64,000 nucleotides of DNA from Natronincola ferrireducens (GCF_900100845.1 NZ_FNFP01000003.1:1-64000); one strand, 5' to 3'. Shown: positions 45,049 to 55,735, numbered from the stretch's first letter. The notes: a model not told the origin generated them from the letters alone. Made by a program: numbers and translations.

Positions 45049-46409
45049 AAAAGATAAATACTTCATTAGATAGTTTTCAACTATACACTATTTTTAAAGA
45101 CAGATCCTATAGTTTTTTTCTAGATAGTGGGATGGATTATGATAAGTTAGGGAAGTATTCCTTTATAGGCTTTGATCCCTGTGTAGTTTTTAAAAGTAAA
45201 AATGATAAAATAGACATTTTAGAAGGGGATCGACGTCAAATCTATTACGGTAATCCCTTTGACAAACTAAAGGAAATCTATAAAAAATATCAGATGGATT
45301 ACAGCAGTGAACTTCCATTTATAGGAGGGTTTGTTGGTTATTTATCCTATGATTTGTGTCACCACATTGAAAAGCTTCCAAGGATTGCAATAGACGATGT
45401 AGATATTCCCGATTGCTTCTTTGGTCTTTATGATGGAGTTATTATCATTGATCATAGGAACAAAGATGTTTATATAGCAGCTGTAGGGGTAATGGAAGAT
45501 CCTCAAAATATTGTTAATAAAATATCAAATATAATCTATGAAGAAGAGATTAAAGGTGTTACAATAGAGATTGACAAGCTAGATAAGCCAGTGGAATTAA
45601 GATCTAATTTCACTAAAGAAGAATATATTGCAGCTGTTAATAAAGTGAAGGACTATATTAAGGCAGGGGATATTTATCAAGCCAATCTAACCCAACGATT
45701 TCAGTGTGATATGAAGGAAACTCCCTATGAGTTGTATGGCAAACTTCGAGCTATTAATCCTGCTCCCTTTGCAAGCTTTATTGATTTTGGGGAAGGCCAT
45801 ATTGTTAGTAGCTCCCCTGAACGATTTATACAAATCAAAAAAGGTCTTATGGAAGCCAGACCTATAAAAGGAACTAGACCAAGGGGAAATACACCAGAGG
45901 AAGATCAGGTGAACAGAAAGGATTTATTAACCAGTGAAAAGGATAAGGCAGAACTCCTGATGATTGTGGATTTGGAACGAAATGATTTGGGTAGAGTATC
46001 TAAAACTGGCACAGTAAAGGTAACCGAGTTATTTCATTTAGAAGAATATGCAACAGTATACCACTTGGTTTCTACTATACAGGGTGAGATTAGGGAGGAC
46101 TGCGATGTCATTGATTGTATTAGAGCTACATTCCCTGGGGGGTCTATAACTGGAGCTCCTAAAATACGGGCTATGGAAATTATTGATGAACTGGAGCCTA
46201 CCCAAAGAAATATTTATACTGGTTCCATAGGCTACATTGGACTAAATGGTGATATAGACTTAAATATTGTTATAAGAACAATAGTATGTAAAGATGATAA
46301 GGCGTATTTTCAGGTGGGTGGAGGAATTGTATGGGACTCTGATCCTCAGATGGAATATGAAGAAACCCTCCATAAAGCAAGAGCGTTAATTCAAGCTTTA
46401 AATAGCTAG
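45039..46409 (+). CDS. pabB: aminodeoxychorismate synthase component I
   Basis: A 456-residue chorismate-using enzyme that makes 4-amino-4-deoxychorismate with PabA. The conserved chorismate-binding domain fills the C-terminal 260 residues: KAGDIYQANLTQRF, SSPERFIQIK, ARPIKGTRPRG, DLERNDLGRV, FPGGSITGAPKIRAME and VGGGIVWDSDPQ-type ends. KAGDIYQANLTQ and the PIKGT lysine mark PabB rather than TrpE. Length is normal. It overlaps pabA and is followed by pabC. Confidence 0.94.
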   Translation: MRIEKINTSLDSFQLYTIFKDRSYSFFLDSGMDYDKLGKYSFIGFDPCVVFKSKNDKIDILEGDRRQIYYGNPFDKLKEIYKKYQMDYSSELPFIGGFVGYLSYDLCHHIEKLPRIAIDDVDIPDCFFGLYDGVIIIDHRNKDVYIAAVGVMEDPQNIVNKISNIIYEEEIKGVTIEIDKLDKPVELRSNFTKEEYIAAVNKVKDYIKAGDIYQANLTQRFQCDMKETPYELYGKLRAINPAPFASFIDFGEGHIVSSSPERFIQIKKGLMEARPIKGTRPRGNTPEEDQVNRKDLLTSEKDKAELLMIVDLERNDLGRVSKTGTVKVTELFHLEEYATVYHLVSTIQGEIREDCDVIDCIRATFPGGSITGAPKIRAMEIIDELEPTQRNIYTGSIGYIGLNGDIDLNIVIRTIVCKDDKAYFQVGGGIVWDSDPQMEYEETLHKARALIQALNS

Positions 46410-46455
46410 TATAACCAAGCCCTTATAGGTTTTGGAAAACAAAGGTGATTTTAGG

Positions 46456-47274
46456 ATGTATATTTCTATCAACGGACAATTGATAAAGGAAGAAGAGGTT
46501 GTACTGTCTCCTATGGCAGAGGCCTTTGCCTATGGGTATGGTGTATTTGAAACAATAAAATACGACAGGGGAAGGATATATTTTCTTCAAGAACATATAC
46601 AGAGACTGAAGAATGGGTGTAGGGAACTTCGAATTTATAGAGACATTGATGAAGAATTATTGAAGAAATGGTTTGACGAAATAAAAGAAGCAAATCAGCT
46701 GTCATCTGGTGTTCTAAAAATATCCTGTGTAAAAAATAAAGAGAAAGAGGATATTATCCTCTCAATAAGAAGAAATCCCTATAGAAAAGAAGCTTATTCC
46801 CAGGGTTTTAAGCTTTGCTTTACCAATATAAGAAGAAATCCTTATTCTATCCTGACCTATACTAAGTCCAACAATTATTTAGAAAATCTGTTGGCAAGAC
46901 AAGAGGCTATGGATAAAGGCTACAATGAAGTAATATTTACCAATGTTCACGAAAAAATTTGTGAAGGTGCTTTATCCAATATCTTTTTTGTGAAGGATCA
47001 GGTCCTTTATACCCCAGCTGTAAGTTGTGGTATTTTAGATGGGATTATGCGAAGAAAGATATTAGAAATTGCTAATATGCTCCCCTTAAAGGTTAGAGTA
47101 GGGGAGTATACTAAGGTAGACTTATTAAAGGCAGATGAAGTTTTTGTAACGAATTCTCTACTGGAAATCATGCCAGTAGTTGAGATAGAAGGAAAACAAT
47201 TATCTTTACAAAATAGTAGTATTACCCAAATCCTCAGGCAGGAATATGAATGTTATATAGCTACACTACAATAA
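46456..47274 (+). CDS. pabC: aminodeoxychorismate lyase, class IV PLP enzyme
   Basis: A 272-residue fold-type IV PLP enzyme that releases pyruvate from aminodeoxychorismate to give 4-aminobenzoate. It begins [18 protein letters not shown] is the N-terminal signature and [16 protein letters not shown] carries the PLP lysine. [11 protein letters not shown] and [11 protein letters not shown] are the phosphate-binding loops. Branched-chain aminotransferases look similar, but the position directly after pabAB makes PabC the clear call. The start at 46456 follows AAAGGTGA; the TTG further up adds eight residues and is unsupported. Confidence 0.9.
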   Translation: MYISINGQLIKEEEVVLSPMAEAFAYGYGVFETIKYDRGRIYFLQEHIQRLKNGCRELRIYRDIDEELLKKWFDEIKEANQLSSGVLKISCVKNKEKEDIILSIRRNPYRKEAYSQGFKLCFTNIRRNPYSILTYTKSNNYLENLLARQEAMDKGYNEVIFTNVHEKICEGALSNIFFVKDQVLYTPAVSCGILDGIMRRKILEIANMLPLKVRVGEYTKVDLLKADEVFVTNSLLEIMPVVEIEGKQLSLQNSSITQILRQEYECYIATLQ

Positions 47275-47294
47275 ATAATGAAAGAGGGAGAAGG

Positions 47295-47861
47295 ATGGAC
47301 AAAGAAAAAATACAGCGGGCAGTAAGGGATATACTAGAGGCGATAGGAGAAGATCCTGATAGAGAAGGCCTAATAGATACACCTAAACGTATTGCTAAAA
47401 TGTATGAAGAAATCTTCGCAGGATTAGAGATGGATCCTAAGGAACATTTAGATATATACTTTCAAGATGAGAAGCATGAAGAGTTAGTATTAGTAAAGGA
47501 TATTCCCTTTTATTCTGTATGTGAACATCATTTAGTTCCTTTTTATGGTAAGGCCCACGTAGGATATATACCTAAAAACGGCAAACTTACGGGATTAAGT
47601 AAATTAGCTAGAGTTGTAGATACTGTTGCCAAAAGACCCCAACTACAGGAACGTTTAACCTCTAAGATAGCTGATACAATTGTAGATAAGTTAGATCCCT
47701 ACGGTGTTATTGTAGTAGTAGAAGCAGAGCATATGTGTATGACCATGAGGGGAATAAAGAAGTCAGGCTCTAAAACTGTTACCTCTGTTGTGAGGGGAAT
47801 ATTCAAAAAGGATGCAAAAGCAAGGGCAGAAGCCATGTCATTAATTCAATTTGGCAGTTAA
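47295..47861 (+). CDS. folE: GTP cyclohydrolase I
   Basis: A 188-residue enzyme converting GTP to 7,8-dihydroneopterin triphosphate, the first step of the pterin branch. The zinc and catalytic motifs are complete: [33 protein letters not shown] and [14 protein letters not shown]. The N-terminal [14 protein letters not shown] is typical of type IA. The start is at 47295 behind GAGGGAGAAGG; an earlier in-frame codon overlaps pabC and has no ribosome site. It is followed by folP after 16 bases. Confidence 0.96.
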   Translation: MDKEKIQRAVRDILEAIGEDPDREGLIDTPKRIAKMYEEIFAGLEMDPKEHLDIYFQDEKHEELVLVKDIPFYSVCEHHLVPFYGKAHVGYIPKNGKLTGLSKLARVVDTVAKRPQLQERLTSKIADTIVDKLDPYGVIVVVEAEHMCMTMRGIKKSGSKTVTSVVRGIFKKDAKARAEAMSLIQFGS

Positions 47862-47877
47862 ATTGGAGGGTTATTTT

Positions 47878-48729
47878 ATGAGAAATATTCAATACTATCC
47901 AAATCGAAAAGTAGAAGTCAAATGTGGCAACCACACTTTACATTTAGGGTCTAAAACCTACATTATGGGAATTCTCAATGTTACCCCAGACTCCTTTTCT
48001 GACGGTGGAAGCTATGTAGATATTGAAAAAGCTGTGATTCATGCAAAAAAAATGGTGGCAGAGGGTGCTGATATCATAGATGTAGGGGGAGAGTCTACTA
48101 GACCAGGAGCCCAAGAGGTTACTGGAGAAGAAGAATTAAAGAGGGTTCTTCCGGTTGTAGAAAGACTTGCAAACGAAATAGATGTACCAATATCTGTCGA
48201 TACCTATAAGGCAGACGTAGCTGAAAAGGTATTGGAGGCAGGAGCCCATATGATTAATGATGTATGGGGATTACAGCGGGAACCTCAAATAGCCCATGTC
48301 ATTGCTAAATATGATGTACCTGTTGTTATAATGCATAATCAAATAGGCACAGAATATGATAAGGACATTGTGGAGGCAGTTGCTGATTTCTTAAAGCAGT
48401 CTATAGACATTGCTAAAAAGGCTGGAATAAAAGATGAAAATATTATTTTAGATCCTGGTATAGGTTTTGGTAAGACACCAGAGCAAAATATCCATGTAAT
48501 GGCTAGATTAGGAGAATTAAATGCATTAGGCTATCCTATCCTGTTAGGAACCTCTAGAAAATCAATGATAGGAAAGATTTTAGATTTACCTCCTGAAAAA
48601 AGAGTAGAGGGAACTCTAGCAACCTCCGTTATGGGGATTATTCAAGGTGTAGACATTTTACGGGTTCATGACATTGTAGAAAACTTAAGGACAGTAATGG
48701 TTACTGATGCCATTGTGAGGGTGAAGTAG
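47878..48729 (+). CDS. folP: dihydropteroate synthase
   Basis: A 283-residue TIM-barrel enzyme joining 4-aminobenzoate to dihydropterin pyrophosphate; it is the sulfonamide target. Family motifs: MGILNVTPDSFSDGG, DVGGESTRPGAQEV, ISVDTYKADVA, INDVWGLQ, DPGIGFGKTPEQN, LLGTSRKSMIG and LRVHDI. It begins about 23 residues before the core, normal for clostridia. GGAGGG lies nine bases before ATG. It is followed by folB after one base. Confidence 0.96.
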   Translation: MRNIQYYPNRKVEVKCGNHTLHLGSKTYIMGILNVTPDSFSDGGSYVDIEKAVIHAKKMVAEGADIIDVGGESTRPGAQEVTGEEELKRVLPVVERLANEIDVPISVDTYKADVAEKVLEAGAHMINDVWGLQREPQIAHVIAKYDVPVVIMHNQIGTEYDKDIVEAVADFLKQSIDIAKKAGIKDENIILDPGIGFGKTPEQNIHVMARLGELNALGYPILLGTSRKSMIGKILDLPPEKRVEGTLATSVMGIIQGVDILRVHDIVENLRTVMVTDAIVRVK

Positions 48730-48730
48730 T

Positions 48731-49096
48731 ATGGATAAAATTATCTTAAAAAATTTAGGATTTTATGGGTATCATGGGGTACTCCCTGAAGAAAATAGAC
48801 TGGGACAAAAGTTTTTTGTAGATATTGAGTTATATGTAGATTTACAAGCGGCAGGGGAATCGGATGATGTAAAAGATACTGTAAACTATGCTGATGTCTA
48901 CAATATCACCAAGGACATTGTGGAAAATGAAAGATTTCAATTAATTGAAGCTTTAGCAGAAAGGATTGCTGCCACTGTCCTAAAGGATTTTCCAGTGGTA
49001 AGAGAGATTCTTGTAACCATTAGAAAACCAGAGGCTCCAGTAAATGGTATCTATGACTACTTTGGTGTAGAAATAAGGAGAAGGAATAATGGCTAA
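48731..49096 (+). CDS. folB: dihydroneopterin aldolase
   Basis: A 121-residue tunnelling-fold enzyme that splits dihydroneopterin into hydroxymethyl-dihydropterin and glycolaldehyde. LGFYGYHGVLPEE and GQKFFVDIEL at the start, DTVNYADVY in the middle, and LIEALAERIA with the conserved Glu are typical, as is VTIRKPEAP with its lysine. Full length. It overlaps folK by eight bases. Confidence 0.95.
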   Translation: MDKIILKNLGFYGYHGVLPEENRLGQKFFVDIELYVDLQAAGESDDVKDTVNYADVYNITKDIVENERFQLIEALAERIAATVLKDFPVVREILVTIRKPEAPVNGIYDYFGVEIRRRNNG

Positions 49097-49574
49097 AGTA
49101 TATTTAGGGCTGGGGAGTAATATAGGAGATAAAAAACAGCATATAGATCAAGCTATTGAGATGCTAAAACAACATAAATCCATCATCATTACTAAAGTAT
49201 CCTCCTACTATGAAACAGATCCAGTGGGCTATACTGAGCAGGATACTTTCTTAAATGCGGTGGTTGAGATTTATACCACATTATCACCCCATCATTTACT
49301 TGGATATTGTAATGGAATTGAGGAAATATTAAAAAGAAAAAGAATCATTCGTTGGGGTCCAAGAACGATTGATGTAGACCTATTACTCTATGAGGACTTT
49401 ATTGCTGAAGATGACAAATTAACATTACCCCATCCTAGAATGAAGGAAAGGGTATTTGTGATGATTCCATTATATGAGATTGCACCAAATGTTGAAATCA
49501 ATGGGATGGAAATAGAACAAATCATTAAAAACCTTGAAGTTCAAGGAATTAGGAAGGTTCATTATGGCGGATAG
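49089..49574 (+). CDS. folK: hydroxymethyl-dihydropterin pyrophosphokinase
   Basis: A 161-residue kinase that transfers pyrophosphate from ATP to the hydroxymethyl-pterin. The ends of the active site are clear: [28 protein letters not shown] and FLNAVVEI. The signature [16 protein letters not shown] carries the Mg-binding Asp pair, and [12 protein letters not shown] closes the site. It overlaps both folB upstream and aroF downstream, so it sits in the tightest part of the operon. Confidence 0.96.
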   Translation: MAKVYLGLGSNIGDKKQHIDQAIEMLKQHKSIIITKVSSYYETDPVGYTEQDTFLNAVVEIYTTLSPHHLLGYCNGIEEILKRKRIIRWGPRTIDVDLLLYEDFIAEDDKLTLPHPRMKERVFVMIPLYEIAPNVEINGMEIEQIIKNLEVQGIRKVHYGG

Positions 49575-50340
49575 AAGAATTCTAACTGGAGAAAAAATTG
49601 TAGTAGAAATAGGAAATTTAAAGATAGGTACCAATCATCCTCCTGTCTATATTGCGGGACCTTGTTCTGTAGAATCAAAGGAACAGATTATGGAGACGGC
49701 ATTAACATTAAAGGAGATAGGTGTGGATATTTTAAGGGGAGGAGTTTTTAAGCCTCGGACCAGTCCCTATGCTTTTCAAGGTTTAGGGGTAGAGGGATTA
49801 GAGTATCTAAAAGAGGCTGGTGAAGCTGCAGGTCTACCCATTGTCACAGAGCTAATGGATGAAGGCCATATGGACATTGTAGCAGAATATGCTGATATTA
49901 TCCAAATAGGATCAAGAAATATGTTTAATTATTCCCTTTTAAAGACAATAGGGAGCCTAAATAAACCTATCCTGCTTAAAAGAGGTATGTGTGCCACCAT
50001 AGAAGAATGGATTATGGCGGCAGAATATATCGCTGTTCATGGAAACAAAAATATTATCCTATGCGAAAGAGGTATTAGGGGCTATGATAACTACACAAGA
50101 AACACATTAGATTTAGCTGCTGTCCCTATTATGAAAAAGGAAACAGGGTTACCAATTATTGTTGACCCTAGCCATGGCACAGGGATTAGAGAATTGGTGG
50201 AGCCTATGTCAAAGGCTGCTTTGGCATGTGGAGCTGATGGCCTGATGATAGAAGTCCATCCAAATCCCCCCTGTGCTTTAAGTGATGGCCACCAATCCCT
50301 GACATTTGAAGAGTATAGACAATTACGAAGAAATAAATAA
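49564..50340 (+). CDS. aroF: DAHP synthase, type I-beta
   Basis: A 258-residue 3-deoxy-7-phosphoheptulonate synthase, the entry enzyme of the shikimate pathway that leads to chorismate. [78 protein letters not shown] and [13 protein letters not shown] are hallmarks of the KDOPS-like AroF clade. There is no regulatory ferredoxin-like or chorismate-mutase domain, so no built-in feedback site is seen. The start at 49564 (ATGGCGGAT) lies inside folK with GGAAGG upstream. The gene links precursor supply to folate synthesis. Confidence 0.94.
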   Translation: MADRRILTGEKIVVEIGNLKIGTNHPPVYIAGPCSVESKEQIMETALTLKEIGVDILRGGVFKPRTSPYAFQGLGVEGLEYLKEAGEAAGLPIVTELMDEGHMDIVAEYADIIQIGSRNMFNYSLLKTIGSLNKPILLKRGMCATIEEWIMAAEYIAVHGNKNIILCERGIRGYDNYTRNTLDLAAVPIMKKETGLPIIVDPSHGTGIRELVEPMSKAALACGADGLMIEVHPNPPCALSDGHQSLTFEEYRQLRRNK

Positions 50341-50369
50341 AGTCATGTATAGTACATGGCTTTTTCTTT
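50341..50369 (+). terminator. terminator of the pab-fol-aroF operon
   Basis: AGTCATGT (50341-50348) pairs with ACATGGCT (50354-50361, one G-T pair), followed by TTTTCTTT. Confidence 0.75.
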
Positions 50370-50374
50370 AAACA

Positions 50375-50476
50375 TAGGGTCTGTTAAATGTTATTGTTGA
50401 TTGTCACATTCTATAAACCCTTGAATTTTGTCATAGTTTTATTTATACAATACCAACATCTATCTTTAACATAGCC
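50375..50476 (-). repeat. MITE-like dispersed repeat, copy B (reverse)
   Basis: About 102 bases. Read on the minus strand it begins GGCTATGTTAAAGATAGATG and ends TTTAACAGACCCTA, matching copy C at 54348 over its whole length, with terminal inverted repeats. It sits directly after the operon terminator. Confidence 0.85.
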
Positions 50477-50506
50477 AAATAATCAAGAAGAAGGAGGACG
50501 GGGAAT

Positions 50507-50728
50507 ATGGCAGAGATTAAATATGATATTATAGAGAAGATTGGGATTTTATCAGAATCAAATAAAGGATGGTTCAAAGAGCTCAACCTCATTAGCTGGA
50601 ATAACCGAGAGGCTAAATACGATCTTCGGGATTGGGCACCGGAAAACGAAAAAATGGGTAAGGGAATTACCCTAACAAAGGATGAGCTTAGGCAGTTAAG
50701 GGACCTGTTAAACAATATGGATTTATAG
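50507..50728 (+). CDS. YdbC-family PC4-like single-stranded DNA-binding protein
   Basis: A 73-residue protein of the YdbC/PC4-like family. The conserved run IGILSESNKGWFKELNLIS, the SWNNREAKYDLRDWAP segment and KGITLTKDELRQL match over the full length. The solved relative (Lactococcus YdbC) is a PC4-fold dimer that binds single-stranded DNA. AAGGAGG lies about nine bases before ATG. It is monocistronic and lies between a repeat and the ECF sigma gene. Confidence 0.9.
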   Translation: MAEIKYDIIEKIGILSESNKGWFKELNLISWNNREAKYDLRDWAPENEKMGKGITLTKDELRQLRDLLNNMDL

Positions 50729-50920
50729 ATTAAAAAGAAAGGTCTTTAATAAGATTATCTAAAAGACAATTTGTATAGAGAAATAAACGCCACAAGGGAC
50801 AATGCTTTCTTGTGGTATTTTTATTAGAAATAAAAAAGAAAACAAATTTTCAATAAAAAATATTTTAAGGGAACTTTTTTACCTTCTAATAACTCTAATT
50901 AATGTAAAGGTGGTGAAGAG

Positions 50921-51505
50921 GTGGCAATCAATCAATTACTTACCAATATTATCAATATAAAAAACAGGGATAAAAATACAGCAACCAAATCAATAATTAA
51001 AGAAATTAAGAAGAACCAGTTAAATAATTTTTTTCTTTGGATGGAGATGAGAAAGAACAAATATTATAAAATAGCTTGGTCCTATCTATATAACCATCAT
51101 GACATAGAAGATGTATTTCAAATCACCATCATGAAGGTTTATGAAAATATCCATCAATTAAGGGAGGAAAAATATTTTGAAACCTGGGTAACCTCAATAT
51201 TTTTAAATGAATGTAAAAGTCTTTTAAGAAAAAGACAAAGAGAAGTCTTTGTAGATACAGTTGATGAGGCAAACAGTGGAGGGAATACCTATATAGAATG
51301 CCCTGGGATAGATGCCAATATAGAATTAAAGGAAAAGTTAGATCAATTAGAAGATATATATAGGCAACCTATCATTCTCAAATATATAAGTGGCTATTCC
51401 CAGGAGGAAATTAGTAAAATATTAGAAATACCAATAGGAACAGTAAAGTCTAGAATTTACAGAGGATTGAAGATGTTAAAGGTAGGTATGGATAAGGAGG
51501 TGTAA
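50921..51505 (+). CDS. ECF-type RNA polymerase sigma factor
   Basis: A 194-residue sigma-70 family factor with only regions 2 and 4. Region 2: YYKIAWSYLYNHHDIEDVFQITIMKVYENI. Region 4: YRQPIILKYISGYSQEEISKILEIPIGTVKSRIYRGLKML with the helix-turn-helix. It starts at GTG with AAAGGTGG about ten bases upstream. The next gene encodes a zinc-finger anti-sigma protein whose ribosome site (AAGGAGGTG) overlaps this gene's end, so the pair is translationally coupled. It probably responds to envelope stress and controls its own transcript. Confidence 0.93.
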   Translation: MAINQLLTNIINIKNRDKNTATKSIIKEIKKNQLNNFFLWMEMRKNKYYKIAWSYLYNHHDIEDVFQITIMKVYENIHQLREEKYFETWVTSIFLNECKSLLRKRQREVFVDTVDEANSGGNTYIECPGIDANIELKEKLDQLEDIYRQPIILKYISGYSQEEISKILEIPIGTVKSRIYRGLKMLKVGMDKEV

Positions 51506-51510
51506 ATAGA

Positions 51511-53094
51511 TTGAATTGCGAGAGGATAAAAAATCAACTTATAGATTATTTAGAAGGAGGGATGAGCAACAAAGAAGAAAAAATTATTGAAGAACATATG
51601 GAGGACTGTGAAGCCTGCAAAAGAGAGTTAGAGGAATTAAAGGCTGCTATAGATTATATAAAAGAAGAAAGCAATGAAATTATAGCCCCAGAGGATTTTA
51701 TAGAAGGCATAAAAGATAAAGTGAAGCCATCTCCCCAAACAACCTTTAAACCTCCTAGAAAAAGAAGAACAGCCATTATGGTAGCCATTCTACTTACCCT
51801 CTTTGTTATAACGGCCTTTGCTACAGAAGGGTTTGGATTACTAAACTGGTGGAGGGATTTAAGTATTAGGGAAAGTCGTTCGGTATATGAATTGCTGGAT
51901 GAAGGCTATGGAGATAAGGTGGATCTAAGGGCTGTAGATCAAGATATCAGCATTACAGTGGAAAGTATTTTGGCAGATGATATTAAAACGGTTATTCTTT
52001 TAGAGATAGAAGACCTTAAAGGGGCAAATCCTTATATTACTACAAGGAATGGTACTAGATTTGAAGGAAGCTTTGAGTATGATGAAGATATTCCTGAGGA
52101 ATTCCGGGAGATTGGTTATTCTCTATTAACCCTACATTCAGAGGAACAGCATAAAAGAAGGTTTTTATTAAATCTAGGTCCCTTAAAAGAAAAAGAATCA
52201 ACCCTTTCTTTGAATATAACAGCCCTTGAAAATACATTAACAGATTCACATGAGGTAGTAGAAGGAAATTGGAGCTTTGAAATACCTGTCACAAAGTATG
52301 ATATAACAACCCATCCAATCAATCAAGAAGTAGAGGTTGACGGTAACCTTCTACTAATAGAGGAATTGGTTGTAGGACCCACTGCCACCCTCTTAACCTA
52401 CAGCTATGATCCTAAACAAAATAGGGAATATACTTTAGAATATTTCTCCGACATCCGTCTTATTAGTAATGGCAAACAGTATCAAAGTAGATTTTTCGGC
52501 GGCTACAGCAGTAGTATTGAAGGAAGGTATGCCCAACATAGGATGGAATTCGATACTATATATTTAGATAATCCTAAGGAGGTAGAAATAAGCGTTGGAG
52601 GATATCATGTTCATGTAAAGGCCAACGCCTATGAATCCTTTGAAATTAATATAGATAAATCCTTTCCCCAACAATTTGAATATAAAGGTAGTCCAATTAT
52701 TATAGAGGATGTGATTGTTGGAGAGGATAGAACAGAGGTAATTGTCTTAGAAACTTTAGAAGGTAGAAATTATGAAAGCTTAGAAGTGGATTTTAGAACA
52801 AACCACAGTATGTCAGTTTGGCATCAAGGAGATTGGGAGGAGTTTTACTTTGTAGATAGGGAGGGAAATCAAGTACAAGGCAACAATAATAATTACTTTT
52901 ATTATTTAATGGAGATGGAAAACCCTAAGGTCTATACAACCAAAACCCGCTTTATTCTAGAAAGAAGATCAAGTTATCAAAACTTACCTCCAGAGCTATG
53001 GGGTCCACCTGAAATTATCCCAACTGACTTGGTGATAAGAGGCTATAAAGAGACTAGGTTTGCGGATGAAAGGGTTACAATAAAATTGAAGTAA
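51511..53094 (+). CDS. zinc-finger anti-sigma factor with DUF4179-like sensor domain
   Basis: A 527-residue membrane protein paired with the ECF factor. Residues 1-45 form a zinc-finger anti-sigma domain (HMEDCEACKREL, the HxxxCxxC motif). A single helix lies near 88-108 (RTAIMVAILLTLFVITAFA), with basic residues before it. About 410 outer residues follow, strand-rich, resembling the DUF4179/DUF5643 anti-sigma group (IRESRSVYELLDEGYG, VDQDISITVESILADD). It should hold the sigma factor at the membrane until an outside signal triggers release. It starts at TTG, eight bases after AAGGAGGTG. Confidence 0.88.
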   Translation: MNCERIKNQLIDYLEGGMSNKEEKIIEEHMEDCEACKRELEELKAAIDYIKEESNEIIAPEDFIEGIKDKVKPSPQTTFKPPRKRRTAIMVAILLTLFVITAFATEGFGLLNWWRDLSIRESRSVYELLDEGYGDKVDLRAVDQDISITVESILADDIKTVILLEIEDLKGANPYITTRNGTRFEGSFEYDEDIPEEFREIGYSLLTLHSEEQHKRRFLLNLGPLKEKESTLSLNITALENTLTDSHEVVEGNWSFEIPVTKYDITTHPINQEVEVDGNLLLIEELVVGPTATLLTYSYDPKQNREYTLEYFSDIRLISNGKQYQSRFFGGYSSSIEGRYAQHRMEFDTIYLDNPKEVEISVGGYHVHVKANAYESFEINIDKSFPQQFEYKGSPIIIEDVIVGEDRTEVIVLETLEGRNYESLEVDFRTNHSMSVWHQGDWEEFYFVDREGNQVQGNNNNYFYYLMEMENPKVYTTKTRFILERRSSYQNLPPELWGPPEIIPTDLVIRGYKETRFADERVTIKLK

Positions 53095-53302
53095 AGGAAG
53101 AAGATTGGAATTGACGGGAACTACAGTTCTGACCTTTTCTTGTATAGGAATTGAATTCATCAAAACATCTTAATTGATGGAAGTGATAGCAGCTGTTGTT
53201 ATTGGATATAAAAAAATGTTTAAAGGGTATTTTTTATGGTATAAATCTACTATAAAGCTTATATGCTAACAATATTAAATAGATACCAAGGAGGATATTA
53301 AC

Positions 53303-53482
53303 ATGAATTCAAATGAAAAGGTATTAGATATTTTGTCAAAATCTGAAGAACCCTTAAGGCCTGGAGAGATTGCAGATGCAGCGGGTTTAGATAAAAAGGA
53401 AGCAGATAAAGCAATCAAGGAATTAAAAAAAGAAGGAAAAATTATGTCTCCCAAGAGATGTTTTTATGCGATAAACAAATAA
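53303..53482 (+). CDS. mini winged-helix DNA-binding protein (59 aa)
   Basis: A short frame with an excellent ribosome site (AAGGAGG, eight bases before ATG) and its own terminator. The protein is one winged helix-turn-helix: KVLDILSKSEEPLRPGEIAD, then AAGLDKKEADKAIKELKKEG as helices 2-3, and MSPKRCFYAINK as the wing. Such stand-alone wHTH proteins are common in clostridia and archaea, with unknown targets. It could regulate its neighbours or act by protein binding. A weak extended -10 (TGG TATAAA, 53237-53245) lies upstream. Confidence 0.85.
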   Translation: MNSNEKVLDILSKSEEPLRPGEIADAAGLDKKEADKAIKELKKEGKIMSPKRCFYAINK

Positions 53483-53493
53483 TTACTATAAAA

Positions 53494-53530
53494 GGGCATC
53501 TATCCTATCTGAAGTAGATGCTCTTTTTTT
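53494..53530 (+). terminator. terminator after the mini wHTH gene
   Basis: GGGCATCTA (53494-53502) pairs with TAGATGCTC (53515-53523), followed by TTTTTTT. Confidence 0.85.
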
Positions 53531-53675
53531 ATTTATACAAAAGCTATTCATTTTATCTCATTTAAGTGTTATTGAGTAAAATTTTTCGTAACACTATCCT
53601 ACTTAACTGAATACTATACTAAATATAGAGAAATTTAAGGAATTGGGACTTAAAAAGCAAGGGGTGGTTGATTGA

Positions 53676-54290
53676 ATGAATAGGGAAGTCCTTGGGGCAA
53701 GGATAATTCAAAAAAAGCTAATAAGATATCGAATAGGTTTGACTTACCCAGAAATTACGGACTTAGAGAATAAAGAAGCAGAGGACACCATAAACCAACT
53801 GATTCAGGAAGAAATATACAGGATGATTGTAGAACAAGGCTATGAAGAGGACTATACAATAGAGATATGGGGGGACTATGAAGTAAAAGTCAATGATAAA
53901 GACCTTCTAAGTATACTTCTTAACATTCATTCCTACTCTAAAGGGGCTGCCCATGGACTAAAAGCAGTGAAGGCCCTCAATATAGATCTCAAGAGGGGGA
54001 AGTTATACGAACTAAAGGATTTATTTCTACAAAACAATAACTATATCGATAAAATCAATGAAATCGTCAAGGAAGAAATTGTAACCAAGGATATTCCCTT
54101 ATTGGTAGAATTTGAAACAATTGATAAAAGACAAGATTTCTACTTAACCAAGGAAGGAATCACTATATTTTTCCAAATATATGAATATACACCCTATGCC
54201 TATGGTATACCAGAATTTAAAATCTCCTATGATATTTTGACAGAAATGATTGATATAAAAAGTCCAATTAATGCCTTTCTTAAGGAGTAA
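53676..54290 (+). CDS. DUF3298/DUF4163 (RsiV-like) protein without export signal
   Basis: A 204-residue protein made of the DUF4163 plus DUF3298 pair seen in anti-sigma RsiV and the PdaC deacetylase. It starts IIQKKLIRYRIGLTYPEI (DUF4163). SYSKGAAHGLKAVKALNIDL, the ELKDLF segment and ITIFFQIYEYTPYAYGIPEF are the DUF3298 hallmarks. Family members usually face outward; this one has no signal peptide or membrane helix, so it seems cytosolic or leaves by another route. In lysozyme-sensing RsiV these domains bind lysozyme. The start follows AAGGGGTGG. Confidence 0.82.
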   Translation: MNREVLGARIIQKKLIRYRIGLTYPEITDLENKEAEDTINQLIQEEIYRMIVEQGYEEDYTIEIWGDYEVKVNDKDLLSILLNIHSYSKGAAHGLKAVKALNIDLKRGKLYELKDLFLQNNNYIDKINEIVKEEIVTKDIPLLVEFETIDKRQDFYLTKEGITIFFQIYEYTPYAYGIPEFKISYDILTEMIDIKSPINAFLKE

Positions 54291-54320
54291 AGTCTAGATA
54301 ATCAGTATCATAAACGTCTT

Positions 54321-54347
54321 AAAACTGCTATATAATAGCAGTTTTTT
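54321..54347 (+). terminator. terminator after the DUF3298 gene
   Basis: AAAACTGCTA (54321-54330) pairs with TAGCAGTTTT (54336-54345), then TT. Repeat copy C begins directly behind it. Confidence 0.85.
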
Positions 54348-54450
54348 AGACTATGTTAAAGATAGATGTTGATATTGTATAAATAAAACTATGACAGCAT
54401 TGAAGAATTGATAAAATGTGGAAATCAACAATAGCGTTTAACAGAGCCTA
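54348..54450 (+). repeat. MITE-like dispersed repeat, copy C
   Basis: About 103 bases from TAGACTATGTTAAAGATAG to ACAGAGCCTA, aligned along its length with the reverse complement of 50375-50476, and at both ends with 39840-40010. Its terminal inverted repeats share TGTTAAA and TTGAT. Confidence 0.85.
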
Positions 54451-54575
54451 ATCTAAAATTAACAATAGAACGCAACAGAGATTTTTTCTTGAATACCAAA
54501 AAGAATACAATAAAGGGATGGAGATACAATAAGATATAAATAGTTTATATATACAAAAAAATCAACTTTAGATAA

Positions 54576-55697
<1,122 letters not shown>

Positions 55698-55735
55698 CAG
55701 AATTCAAATTTCTGCAGAGTCTACAGATATACCTT

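Noticed and set aside
39840-54450. The three 100-bp repeats considered as a CRISPR array
   Set aside because: Copies are kilobases apart, in both orientations, with terminal inverted repeats and no spacers or cas genes.
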